From Sapria himalayana (Eukaryota > Streptophyta > Magnoliopsida > Malpighiales > Rafflesiaceae), in NCBI GenBank assembly GCA_029783825.1, contig JAREIK010012400.1, positions 309,668 to 373,667 of the forward strand: 64,000 bases of DNA, read 5' to 3'. Under the pieces are notes generated by a model. The model had not been told where the DNA came from. It did not search any database and saw only the letters and a list, made by a program, of their open reading frames with translations. Made by a program: the position numbers and the translations under genes. Position 1 is the stretch's first letter. Each line of letters begins with the position of its first letter. This document shows, piece by piece, positions 51,452 to 64,000 of the stretch.

Positions 51452-54367
51452 GTTATAACAATTAAAAAATATGATAATTTTTAAATTTTTTTCAAGAGTG
51501 AATACAATCTTTATTTATAATAATATTATATAAGATAAATTCAATATAAACAATTTTATTGATAGATATTCTAAAAATTCTCAAAAAATAAATTAAAAAT
51601 CTATAATGAATAAGATTCATATTACTTTAAATATAATATGAAAACCTAAAATGATTCAATTACAAAGGAAAATGTATTACTAAATAATAATAATTTTTTT
51701 GATATTTATTTTTATTTTAAAAAGTTAATCTATATTTTTTTAAAAAAATAATTTATATAAATTATATCTATCTAACTCATAATTTATTTTGTAATTAATA
51801 TTTATATAAAAATAAACAAATAACTAATTAAAATGAATATTTTAAATTATAATGAAAACAATAATATTGAGATTTATTATTTATTATTTAGGGTATAATG
51901 GTTTAAAATTAAATTAGATCTATCCACTGAAAATTTAATTTGTAATTAATATTTCTATAAAAATAAACTAATAAATAATTAAAATAAAAATAAAAATTAT
52001 ATTGAATACAATTTTAAATGATATTTATGATTTATTATTAATGTATACTAGTTTAAAGTTTTAAGTATTTAGAGTTTTTATCGTTTGGGAGTTTAGAGAT
52101 TTATGTTTTTAGGCACTTATTGGTTTATAGGTATTATTTAAATAATTAAATAACAAAAAAAAATTGTACTTTTTTCTCATTTTCTTTGGTTATAACCTTT
52201 GAAAATATAATAATATTTAAAATTTTTTGAAATGTGAATATAATATTTAGTTATAATAATATTAATAATTATATATCATATAAATTCAATATAAACAATT
52301 TTATTGATAAATATATCAAAAATGATCAAAAATTAAATTAATAAACTATTAATAATAAGATAGAGATTAATTAATAAACTATTCATAGATATTATAATTA
52401 TCATATATTATATAGGTTATATAGGTTTAATGCTTTACGTATTTAGGGAGTTTTGGGGTTTAGGAGTCTATAGATTTAAATGTTTATGTATTTAGTTATT
52501 TATAATTTTTATTTAAATAATAAAAAATATAAAAAATTATTTTTGAAATTTTTTATCATTTTTGAAGGTTATAACCATTGAAAATATAATAATTTTAATT
52601 TTTTTTTCAAAAGTAAAAATAATATTCAGTTATAATAATATTAATAATTATAAAACATTAAAATTCAATATAAGTAATTTTATTGATAGATATTATAATA
52701 ATGATCTAAAAATAAATTAATAAACTATTATTAATAAGATTGATAGTAATTAAAATATAATTTAAAATCCTATATTCAATGATTCAAAATCAAAGTAAAA
52801 TATATTACTAAATAATAATTTTTTGTTTTTAAATTTTTACTTCTTTTTATAAGCTTATATTTTTTTTTGAATAAAAAATAAATTATTAAAATTATATTTG
52901 TATCACTCTTTATTTATTTTGTAATTAACATTTTTATAAAAAATAAACTAATAAATAATTAAAATGAATATTTAAAAGTATAATGAATACAAATTAAAAT
53001 GAGATTTGTGATTTATTATATATGGTATACTAGTTTATTGGTTTGATTATTTAGGAGTTTTGTTGTTTAGGAGTTTAGCAATTTAAGATTTTGGGCATAT
53101 TGTCATTTATAGCTTTTTCTTAAATAATAAAAATAAAAAAAAAAATTTAGATTTTTTCTGATTTTCAAAGGTTATAAACTTTGAAATTAAGATAATTTCT
53201 AAAGTTTTTTGAAATGTGAATACCATGTATAATTATATTAATCTTTCTGATTATATATCATATAAATTTAATATAAACAATTTTAATGATAGATATTATA
53301 ATAATGATTAAAAATTAAATTAATAAACTATTACTAAAAATAAAAATTTTAATTAAAATATATTTACATGACGCAAAATGATTCAAAATCAAATAAAAAT
53401 ATATTACTAAATAATAATATTTAATTTTTAAATTTTTCCTTCTTTTTATAAGCTTATATTTAAAAAAAAATCAATTATTTAAATAATGTTTGTCTCACTC
53501 GAAATTTATTTTGTAATTAATTTTTTTAAAAAATTAAACTAAAAATAATTAAATTGAATATTTAAAATTATAATAAATAGACATAAAAATGAGATTTATA
53601 ATTCATTAAGTAGTTTATAGTTGTTAAAAGGTTTATGTATTTAGGGGTTTCGGGATTTATTAGCTTACTGATTTAAGTAAGCATGCATTTAATGATCTAT
53701 AGGTTTATTTAAAAAATCAAATAACAAAATATTTATTTTTATTATTTTCTCTCATATTTTCTAGGTTATAACCTTTGAAAATATAATAATTTCAAAATTT
53801 TTTTGAAGAGTGAATACAATATTTAATTATAATAATCATAATAATTATATATAATATAAATTCAATATAATCAATATTATTGATAGATATTCTTATAAAA
53901 ATAAAAAAATAAATTAAAAATATATAATGAATAAGATTCATATTACTTAAAATATAATATCGGAACATAAAATGATTCAAAAGTAAAGGAAAATGTATTA
54001 CTAAATAATATTTATTTGTTTTGAATATTTTTTTCTTTTAAAAAGTATATCTATTCTTTTTTGATGAAAAATAATTTATATAAATTATATGTATATAACT
54101 CATAATTTATTTTGTAATTAATATTTATATAAAAATAAACAAATAACTAATTAAAATGAATATTTTAAGTTATAATGAAAACAATAATATTGATATTTAT
54201 TATTTATTATTTGGGGTATACTGGTTTAATTTAATTAGATCTGTCTCACTGATAATTTAATTTGTAATTAATATTTTTATAAAAATAAACTGATAAATAA
54301 TTAAAATAAAAATTAAAAATTATACTGAATATAAATTTAAATGATATGTATGATTTATTATTAATGT

Positions 54368-54465
54368 AAACTAGTTTAATGGTTTAAGAAAACTTAAACT
54401 ATTAAACTAGTTTGAAAATATAAAAATAACAAAAAAAATTAATAAATAATTCCTTAGAGGTTTTA
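54368..54465 (+). repeat. Fold-back insertion inside an A block
   Basis: The A text from 54368 to 54388 (21 bases beginning AAACTAGTTTAATGG) is followed by AAAA and then by its own reverse complement at 54393-54413 with one mismatch. After that come about 50 A-rich bases before the block resumes at TTAGAGGTTTTATC (about 54455). This HOR is 2385 bp, some 70 bp above normal. The arrangement points to a replication fork switching to the opposite strand. Confidence 0.85.
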
Positions 54466-57400
54466 TCATTATTGAGTTTATTGATTTATGTGTTTAGCCA
54501 TTTAGTGGTTTATAGGTATTATTTAAACAATAAAATAACAAAAAAAAATTATAATTTTTTATCATTTTCATCGGTTATAACCTATGAAAATATAATAATA
54601 TTTAAAATTTTATGAAATGTGAATAAAATCTTTAGTTATATTAATATTAATAATTATATATCATTTAAATTCAATTTAAATAATTTTATTGATAAATATA
54701 TCAATAATGATCAAAAATAAAATTAATAAACTATTAATAATAAGATAGAGATTAATAATAAACTATTGATAGATATTATAATTATCATTTATTATATAGG
54801 TTATATAGGTTTAATGCTTTAAGTATTTAGTGGGTTTTGGGGTTTAGGAGTCTATAGATTTAAATGTTTAGGTATTTTGTGATTTATTATTTTTATTTAA
54901 ATAATAAAAATATAAAAAATTATTATTGAAATTTTTTATCATTTTTGAAGGTTATTACCTTTGAAAATATAATAATTTTTAAATTTTTTTTCAAAAGTAA
55001 AAATAATATTTAGTTATAATAATATTAATAATTATAAAACATTAAAATTCAATATAAGTAATTTTATTGATAGATATTATAATAATGATCAAAAAATAAA
55101 TTAATAAACTATTATTAATAAGATTGATAGTAATTAAAATATAATTTAAAAACCTATATACAATGATTCAAAATCAAAGTAAAATATATTACTAAATAAT
55201 AATTTTTGTTTTTAAATTTTTACTTCTTTTTATAAGCTTATATTTTTTTTTGAATAAAAATAAATTATTAAAATTATATTTGTCTCACTCATTATTTACT
55301 TTGTAATTAACATTTCATAAAAAATAAACTAATAAATAATTAAAATGAATATTTAAAATTATAATGAATACAAATTAAATGAGATTTGTGATTTATTATA
55401 TATGGTATACCAGTTTATTGGTTTGATTATTTAGGAGTTTTGTTGTTTAGGAGTTTAGCAATTTATGTTTTTCGGCATATTGTGGTTTATAGATTTTAAT
55501 TAATAATAAAAATAAAAAAAAATTTTTTAAATTTTTTCTGATTTTAAAATGTTATAACCTTTGAAAATATGATAATTTTAAAATTTTTTGAAATGTGAAT
55601 ACCATGTATAATTATATTAATGTTAGTGATTATATATCCTATAAATTCAATATAAAAAATTTTAATGATAGATATTATAATAATGATCAAAAATTAAATT
55701 AATAAACAATTAATAAAAATATAAATTTTAATTAAGATATATTTACATGACGCAAAATGATTCAAAATAATATCAAAATATATTACTAAAAAATAATATT
55801 TAATTTTTAAATTTTTCGTTCTTTTTATAAGCTTATATTTTTTTTTAATTAAAAATCAATTATTTAAATAATGTTTGTCCTGCTCGAAATTTATTTTGTT
55901 ATTAATTTTTGTAAAATATTAAACTATAAATAATTAAATTTAATATTTAAAATTATAATAAATACACATAAAAATGAGATTTATTATTCATTAAGTAGTA
56001 TATATATATTAAAAGGTTTATTTATTTAGGGGTTTCAAGGTTTATTAGCTTACTGATTTAAGTAAGCAGGCATTTAATTGTCCATTGGCTTTTATTTAAA
56101 AATGAAAAACACAAAAAATTATTTTTATTATTTTTCTCATATTTTGAAGGTTATAACCATTGAAAATATAATAATTTCAAAATTTTTTAAAGAGTGAATA
56201 CAATATTTATTTATGATAATCATTATAATTATGTATAATATAAATCATATAATCAATTTTATGATAGATATTCGAATAAATCTAAAAAAATAAATAAAAT
56301 TTATAATGAATATGATTCATTTTAATTAAAATATAATATGAAAATCTAAAATTATTCAAAAGCAAAGGAAAATGTAATACTAAATATTAATTATTTGTTT
56401 TAAATTTTTTTTTTCAAAAAAGTTTATCTATATTTTATTGATTAAAAATAATTTATATAAATTATATCTATCTAAATCATAATTTATTTTGTAATTAATA
56501 TTTATATAAAAATAAACAAATAACTAATTAAAATGAATTTTTTAAATTATAATGAAAACAATAATATTGAGAATTATTATTTATTATTTAGGGTATACTG
56601 GTTTAATTTAAATTAGATCTGTCTCACTGATAATTTAATTTGTAAATAATATTTCTATAAAAATAAACTGATAAATAATTAAAATAAAAATTAAAATTTA
56701 TACTCAATATAAATTTAAATGATATTTATGATTTATTATTAATGTAAACTAGTTTAATGGTTTAAGTATTTAGAGGTTTTGTCGTTTAGGAGTTTAGTGA
56801 TTTATGTTTTTAGGCACTTAGTTGTTTATAGGTATTATTTAATAAATAAAATAACATAAAAATTTTTTGTAATTTTTTGTCATTTTCATAGGTTATAACC
56901 TTTGAAAATATAATAATATTTAAAATTTTTGAAATGTGAATACAATCTTTAGTTATATTAATATTAATAATTATATATCATATAAATTCAATATAAACAA
57001 TTTTATAGATAGATTTATTAATAATGATCAAAAATTCAATTAAAAAACTATTAATAATAATATAGAGATTAATTAATAAATTATTGATATATATTATAAT
57101 TATCATTTATTATATAGATTATATAGGTTTTATGCTTTAAGTATTTAGGGGGTTTTAGGGTTTAAGAGTCTATATATTTAAAGGTTTAGGTATTTAGTGG
57201 TTTATAAGTTTTATTTAAATAATAAAATTATCAATATTTTATTTTTGTTATTTTTTATCATTTTTGAAAATTATAACCTTGAAAATATAATAATTTTTAA
57301 ATATTTTTTCAAATGTAAATATAATATTTAGCTATAATAATCATTATAATTATAAAACATTAAAATTCGATATATGTAATTTTATTAATAGATATTATAA

Positions 57401-58914
57401 TAATGATCAAAAAATTAATTAATAAACTATTATGAATAATATTGATTGCAATTAAAATAAAATTTCAAAACCTAAATATGATGATTCCAATTCAAAGTAA
57501 AATATATTACTAAATAATAATTTTTTGTTTTTAAATTTTTACTTCTTTTTATAAGCTTATATTTTTTTTGATTAAAAATAAATTATTAAAATTATATTTG
57601 TCTCACTCATTATTTATTTTGTAATTAACATTTCTATAAAAAATAAATTAATAAATAATTAAAATGAATATTTAAAAGTATAATGAATACAAATTAATAT
57701 GAAATTTGTGATTTATTATAAATGGTCTACCGGTTTATTGTTTTAATTATTTAGGAGTTTTGTTGTTTAGGAGTTTAGCAATTTATGTTTTTAGGCATTT
57801 TGTGGTTTATATGTTATATTTAAATAAAAAAAATAAAAACTTTTTTTTTTAGATTTTTTCGGATTTTCAACGGTTATATCCTTTGAAAATAAGATAATTT
57901 TTAAAATTTTTTTAAATGTGAATACCATGTATAATTATATTAATCTTACTAATTATATATCATATAAATTAAAATTAAACAATTTTAATGATAGATATTA
58001 TAATAATGATCAAAAATTAAATTAATAAACTATTAATAAAAATATAAATTTTAATTAAAATATATTTACATGACGCAAAATGATTCAAAATCAAATCAAA
58101 ATATATTACTAAATAATAATATTTAATTTTTAAATTTTTCCTTCTTTTTATAAGCTATATTTTTTTATAAAAATCAATTATTTAAATAATGTTTGTCTCG
58201 CTCGAAATTTATTTGTAATTAATTTTTGTAAAAAATTAAACTATAAATAATTAAATTGAATATTTAAAATTATAATAAATAGACATAAAATGAGATTTAT
58301 TATTCATTAAGTAGTATATAGATGTTAAAAGGTTTATGTATTTAGGGGTTTCGGGTTTATGAGCTTACTGATTTAAGTAAGCAGGCATTTAATGGTCTAT
58401 AGGCTTTATTTAAAAAATGAAATAACAAAATTTATTTTTATTATTTTTTCTCATATTTTTCAAGGTTATAACCTTGAAAATATAATAATTTTAAATTTTT
58501 TTAAAGAGTGAATACAATATTTATTTATAATAATCATAATAATTATATATAATATAAATTCGATATAATCAATTTTTCTGATAGATATTCTAATAAATCA
58601 AAAAAAAATAAATTAAAATCTATCATGATTTAGATTCATATTGCTTAAATATAATATGAAACCCTAAAATGATTCAATAGCAAAGGAAATGTATTACCAA
58701 ATTATAATTATTTGTTTTAAATTTTTTTTTATTTAAAAATTTATCTATATTTTTTTGATTAAAATAATTATATAAATTATATCTATCTAAACTCAAAATT
58801 TATTTTGTAATTAATATTTATAATAAAAATAAACAAATAAATAATTAAAAAGAATATTTTAAATTATAATGAAAACAATAATATTGAGAATTATTATTTA
58901 TTATTTAGGGTATA

Positions 58915-58950
58915 CTAGTTTAATTTAAAGGTTTATAGGTATTATTTAAA
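58915..58950 (+). repeat. D/A fusion lacking the second spacer and most of the A block
   Basis: The first spacer copy of D ends at TATACTAGTTTAATTTAAA (about 58929) and joins directly to GGTTTATAGG, the last unit of an A block. The second spacer and nine of ten block units are missing, about 220 bp, so the D-to-A palindrome distance falls from about 746 to 533 and this HOR is 2106 bp. Confidence 0.75.
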
Positions 58951-61900
58951 TAATAAAATAAAAAAAAATATTTTTCAATTTTTTATTATTTTCATAAGTT
59001 ATAACCTTTGAAAATATAATATTATTTAAAATTTTTTGAAATGTGAATACAATCTCTAGTTATATTAATTTTAATAAAAATATATCATTTAAATTCAATT
59101 TAAACAATTTTATTGATAGATATATTAATAATGATAAAAAATTAAATTAATAAACTATTAATAATAAGATAGAGATTAATTAATAAACTATATATAGATA
59201 TTATAATTATCATATATTATATAGATTATATAGGTCTAATGCTTTAAGTATTTAGGGGGTTTTAGGGTTTAGGAGTCTATATATTTAAAGGTTTAGGTAT
59301 TTAGTGGTTTATAAGTTTTATTTAAATAATAAAATTATCAAAAAATTATTTTTGTTATTTTTTATCATTTTTGAAAGTTATAAACTTTGAAAATATAATA
59401 ATTTTTAAATATTTTTTCAAATGTAAATATAATATTTAGCAATAATAATCTTAATAATTATAAAACATTAAAATTCAATATAAGTAATTTTATTGATAGA
59501 TATTATAATAATGATCAAAAAATAAATTAATAAACTATTATGAATAAGTTTGATAGAAATTACAATATAATTTCAAAACCTATATACACTGATTCAAAAA
59601 CAGTGTAAAATATATTACTAAATAATAATTTTTTGTTTTTAAATTTTTACTTCTTTTTTAAGGTTATATTTTTTTTGATTAAAAATAAATTATTAAAATT
59701 ATATTTGTCTCACACATTATTTATTTTGTAATTAACATTTCAATAAATATAAACTAATAAATAATTAAATGAATTTTTAAAATTATAATGAATACAAATT
59801 AAGATGAAATTTGTGATTTATTATAAATGGTATACTAGTTTATTGGTTTGATTATTTAGAAGTTTTGTTGTTTAGGAGTATAGGAATTTATGTTTTTTGG
59901 CATTTTGTGGGTTATAGGTTTTATTTAAATAATAAAAATTAAAAATTTTTTTCTTCGATTTTTTCAAATTTTGAAAGGTTATAACCTTTGAAAATAAGAT
60001 AATTTTTAAAATTTTTTGAAATGTGAATACCATGTATAATTATATTAATCTTACTGATTATATATCATATAAATTAAATATAAATAATTTTAATGAAAGA
60101 TATTATAATAATGATCAAAAATTAAATTAATAAACTATTAATAAAAATATAAATTTTAATTAAAACAAATTTACATGACTTCAAAATAAAATCAAAATAT
60201 ATACTAAATAATAATATTTAATTTTTAAATTTTTCCTTCTCTTTATAAGTTTATATTTTTTTATTAAAAATCAATTATTTTAATAATGCTTGTCTCGCTT
60301 GAAATATATTTCGTAATTAATTTTTGTAAAAATTAAACTATAAATAATTAAATTGAATATTTAAAATTATAATAAATAGACAAAAAATGAGTTTATTATT
60401 CATTATGTCATATATAGATGTTAAGGGTTTATGTATTATGTGTTTAGGGTTTATGAGCTTACTGATTTAGTAAGCATGCATTTAATGGTCTATCTGCTTT
60501 ATTTAAAAAATGAAATAACAAAAAATTTATGTTTATTATTTTTTCTCATATTTTCAAGGTTATAATCCTTGAAAATATAATAATTTTTAAATTTTTTTAA
60601 AGAGTGAATACAATATTTATTTATAATAATCATAATAATTAAATATAATATAAATTCAATATAATCAATTTTATTGATAGATATTCTAATAATTCAAAAA
60701 AATAAATTAAAAATCTATAATGATTTAGATTCATATTACTTAAAATATAATATGAAAACCTAAAATGATTCAATAGCAAGGAAAATGTATTACAAATAAT
60801 AATTATTTGTTTTAAATTTTTTTTTCTTTTAAAAAGTTTATCTATATTTTTTTGATGAAAAATAATTTATATAAATTATATCTATCTAACTCATAATTTA
60901 TTTTGTAATTAATATTTATATAAAAATAAACAAATAAATAATTAAAATGAATATTTTAAATTATAATGAAAACAATAATATTGAGATTTATTATTTATTA
61001 TTTAGGGTATACTGGTTTAATTTAAATTAGATCTGTCTCACTGATAATTTAATTTGTAATTAATATTTCTATAAAAATAAACTGATAAATAATTAAAATA
61101 AAAATTAAAAATTATACTGAATACAAATTTAAATGATATTTATGATTTATTATTAATGTATACTAGTTTAATGGTTTAAGTATTTAGAGGTTTTATCGTT
61201 TAGGAGTTTAGTGATTTATGTTTTTAGGCACTTAGTGGTTTATAGGTATTATTTAAACAATAAAATAACAAAAAAATATTTGTAATTTTTTCTCATTTTC
61301 ATAGGTTATAACCTTTGAAAATATAATAATATTTAAAATTTTTGAAATGTGAATACAATCTTAGTTATATTAATATTAATAATATATATCATATAAATTC
61401 AATATAAACAATTTTATTGATAGATATATTAATAATGATCAAAATTAAATTAATAACTATTAATAATAAGATAGAGATTAATTAATAAACTATTGATATA
61501 TATTATAGTTATCTTTTATTATATAGGTTATATAGGTTTAATGCTTTTAGTATTTAGAAGATTTTTGGGTTTAGGTGTCTATAGATTTAAATGTTTAGGT
61601 ATTTAGTGGTATATAAGTTTTATTTAAATAATAAAATTATAAAAAAATTATTTTTGAGATTTTTTAACATTTTTGAAGGTTATACCCTTTCAAAATATAT
61701 TAATTTTCAAATTTTTTTTCAAAAGTAAAATAATATATAGTTATAATAATCTTAATAATTATAAACATTAAAATTCAATATAAGTAATTTTATTTATAGA
61801 CATTATAATAATGATCAAAAAATAAATTAATAAACTATTATTAATAAGATTGATAGCAATTAAAATATAATTTCAAAACCTATATACAATGATTCAAAAT

Positions 61901-64000
61901 CAAAGTGAAATATATTACTAAATAATAATTTTTTTTTTAATTTTTACTTCTTTTTATAAGCTTATATTTTTTTTTTATAAAAAATAAATTATTAAAATTA
62001 TATTTGTCTCACTCATTATTTATTTTGTAATTAACATTTCTATAAAAAATAAACTAATAATTATCTAAAATGAATATTTAAAATTATAAATAATAAAATT
62101 AAAATGAAATTTGTGATTTATTATAAATGCTATACCGGTTTATTGTTTTGATTATTTAGGAGTTTTGTTGTTTAGGCATTTAACAATTTATGTTTTTAGG
62201 CATTTTGTGGTTTATAGGTTTTATTTAAATAAAAAGAATAAAAAATTTCTTTTTTAGATTTTTTCGGATTTTCAAAGGTTATAACCTTTGAAAATAAGAT
62301 AATTTTTAAAATTTTTTTAAATTTGAATACCATGTATAATTATATTAATCTTACTGATTATATATCATATAAATTAAATATATATAATTTTAATGATAGA
62401 TATTATAATAATGATCAAAAATTAAATTAATAAACTATTAATAAAAATATAAATTTTAATTAAAATATATTTACATGATGCTAAATGATTCAAAATCAAA
62501 TCAAAATATATTACTAAATAATAATATTTAATTTTTAAATTTTTCCTTCTTTTTATAAGCTCATATTTTTTTTAAAAAAATCAATTATTTAAATAATGTG
62601 GGTCTAACTCGAAATTTATTTCGTAATTAATTTTTATAAAAAATTCAACTATAAATAATTAAATAATTTATATATAAAATTATTATAAATAGACATAAAA
62701 ATGAGATTTATTATTCATTATGTAGTATATAGATGTTAAAAAGTTTATGTATTTAGGGGTTTTGGAGTTTATTAGCTTACTGATTTAAGTAAGCAGACAT
62801 TTAATGGTCTATAGGCTTTATTTAAAAAATGAAATAACAAAAAATTTATTTTTATTATTTTTTCTCATATTTTTAAGGGTATAACCCTTGAAAATATAAT
62901 AATTTCAAAATTTTTTTAAAGAGTGAATACAATATTTATTTATAATAATCATAATAAATATATATAATATAAATTCAATATAATCAATTTTATTGATAGA
63001 TATTCTAATAAAAATCAAAAAATAAATTAAAAATCTATAATGAATAAGATTCATATTACTAAAAATATAATATCAAAACCTAAAATGATTCAAAAGCAAA
63101 GGAAAATGTATTATTAAATAATAATTATTTGTTTTGAATATTTTTTGTTTTAAAAAGTATATCTATTATTTTTGATGAAAAATAATTTATATAAATTAAT
63201 TCTATCTAACTCATAATTTATTTTGTAATTAATATTTATATAAAAATAAACAAATAATTATTTAAAATGAATATTTTTAATTATAATGAAAACAATAATA
63301 TTGAGATTTATTATTTATTATTTAGGGTATACTTGTTTAATTTAGATTAGATGTGTCTCACTGATAATTTAATTTGTAATTAATATTTCTATAAAAATAA
63401 ATTGATAAATAATTAAACTAAAAATTAAAAATTATACTAAATACAAATTTAAATGATATTTATGATTTATTATTAATGTATACTAGTTTAATGGTTTAAG
63501 TATTTAGAGGTTTTGTCGTTTAGGTGTTTAGTGATTTTTGTTTTTAAGCACTTAGTGGTTTATAGGTATTATTTAAACTATAAAATAAGAAAAAAAATGT
63601 TGTAATTTTTTCTCATTTTCATAGGTTATAACCTTTGAAAATATATTAATATTTAAAATTTTTGAAATGTTAATACAATTTCTAGTTATATTAATATTAA
63701 TAATCATATATCATATAAATTCAATTTAAACAAATTTATTGATAGATATATTAATAAAGATCAAAAATTAAATTAATAAAATATTAATAATAAGATAGAG
63801 ATTAATTAATAAACTATTGATAGATATATTAGTTATCTTTTATTATATTGGTTATATAGGTTTAATGCTTTTAGTATTTACGGGGTTTTTGGGTTTAGAA
63901 GTCTATAGATTTAAAGGTTTAGGTATTTAGTGGTATTTAAGTTTTATTTAAATAATAAAATTATAAAAAAAAATATTTTCTGATTTTTTATTATTTTTTA

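Larger units (their letters stand above)
42184..64000 (+). repeat. Satellite array, plus orientation, right segment
   Basis: Palindrome cores or remnants start at B 42344, C 42930, D 43256; A 44003, B 44382, C 44982, D 45579; A 46321, B 46759, C 47362, D 47955; A lost, B 48903, C 49506, D 50103; C 50856, D 51451; A 52188, B 52567, C 53170, D 53764; A 54573, B 54950, C 55550, D 56149; A 56891, B 57270, C 57872, D 58464; A 58997, B 59376, C 59977, D 60558; A 61304, B 61678, C 62277, D 62877; A 63624, with the window ending inside B. Most A-to-A periods are 2307-2320 bp; exceptions are annotated separately. Confidence 0.92.

Noticed and set aside
1..64000. Organelle (mitochondrial or plastid) or A+T-rich protist genome
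   Set aside because: No organelle genes or tRNAs, a regular multi-kb tandem repeat throughout, and a plant-type L1 LINE with RNase H.

Overview
The window is nuclear heterochromatin of a flowering plant: about 57.7 kb of a very A+T-rich satellite DNA (roughly 85% A+T by eye), interrupted once by a decayed 6.3-kb L1-type LINE. The plant assignment rests on the LINE. Its first ORF is a DUF4283-like protein with a zinc-knuckle remnant, and its second ORF runs endonuclease, reverse transcriptase, zf-RVT, RNase H, as in angiosperm L1 elements. A dicot is my guess; the species cannot be read from the sequence. I find no host gene, tRNA, rRNA or CRISPR.

Satellite design. The repeating unit is a higher-order repeat (HOR) of about 2.32 kb made of four diverged subunits that I call A (about 374 bp), B (608), C (591) and D (746). 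Each subunit opens with a block of about 80 bp built from ten degenerate 8-bp units of the form TTTAGGNG or TTTANGNN. About 60-80 bp further on lies an 18-bp palindrome, CAAAGGTTATAACCTTTG, or a worn version of it. The rest is an A+T-rich body and spacer. A lacks the spacer and D carries it twice, so the four palindromes are spaced about 377, 605, 590 and 746 bp apart.

Layout. 1-7290: array in plus orientation. 7291-16229: about 8.9 kb of the same array in minus orientation. 16230-35898: plus array. 35899-42166: LINE on the minus strand, between two 17-bp target-site duplications. 42184-64000: plus array to the end of the window. Local irregularities are a D-C two-subunit short HOR at three places, a B/C fusion near 25.5 kb, several subunits that lost a block or palindrome (35.1, 35.76, 43.0, 48.65 and 58.93 kb), a fold-back insertion at 54.37 kb and a scrambled patch at 46.34 kb.

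The LINE is full length, with a 5' UTR containing a small tandem repeat, ORF1, a termination/start overlap into ORF2, and a 3' UTR with a short A-rich end. It carries at least one nonsense codon and a frameshift in ORF1, and five nonsense codons plus several frameshifts in ORF2. It is therefore a dead copy, although the reverse transcriptase and RNase H catalytic residues are still readable.
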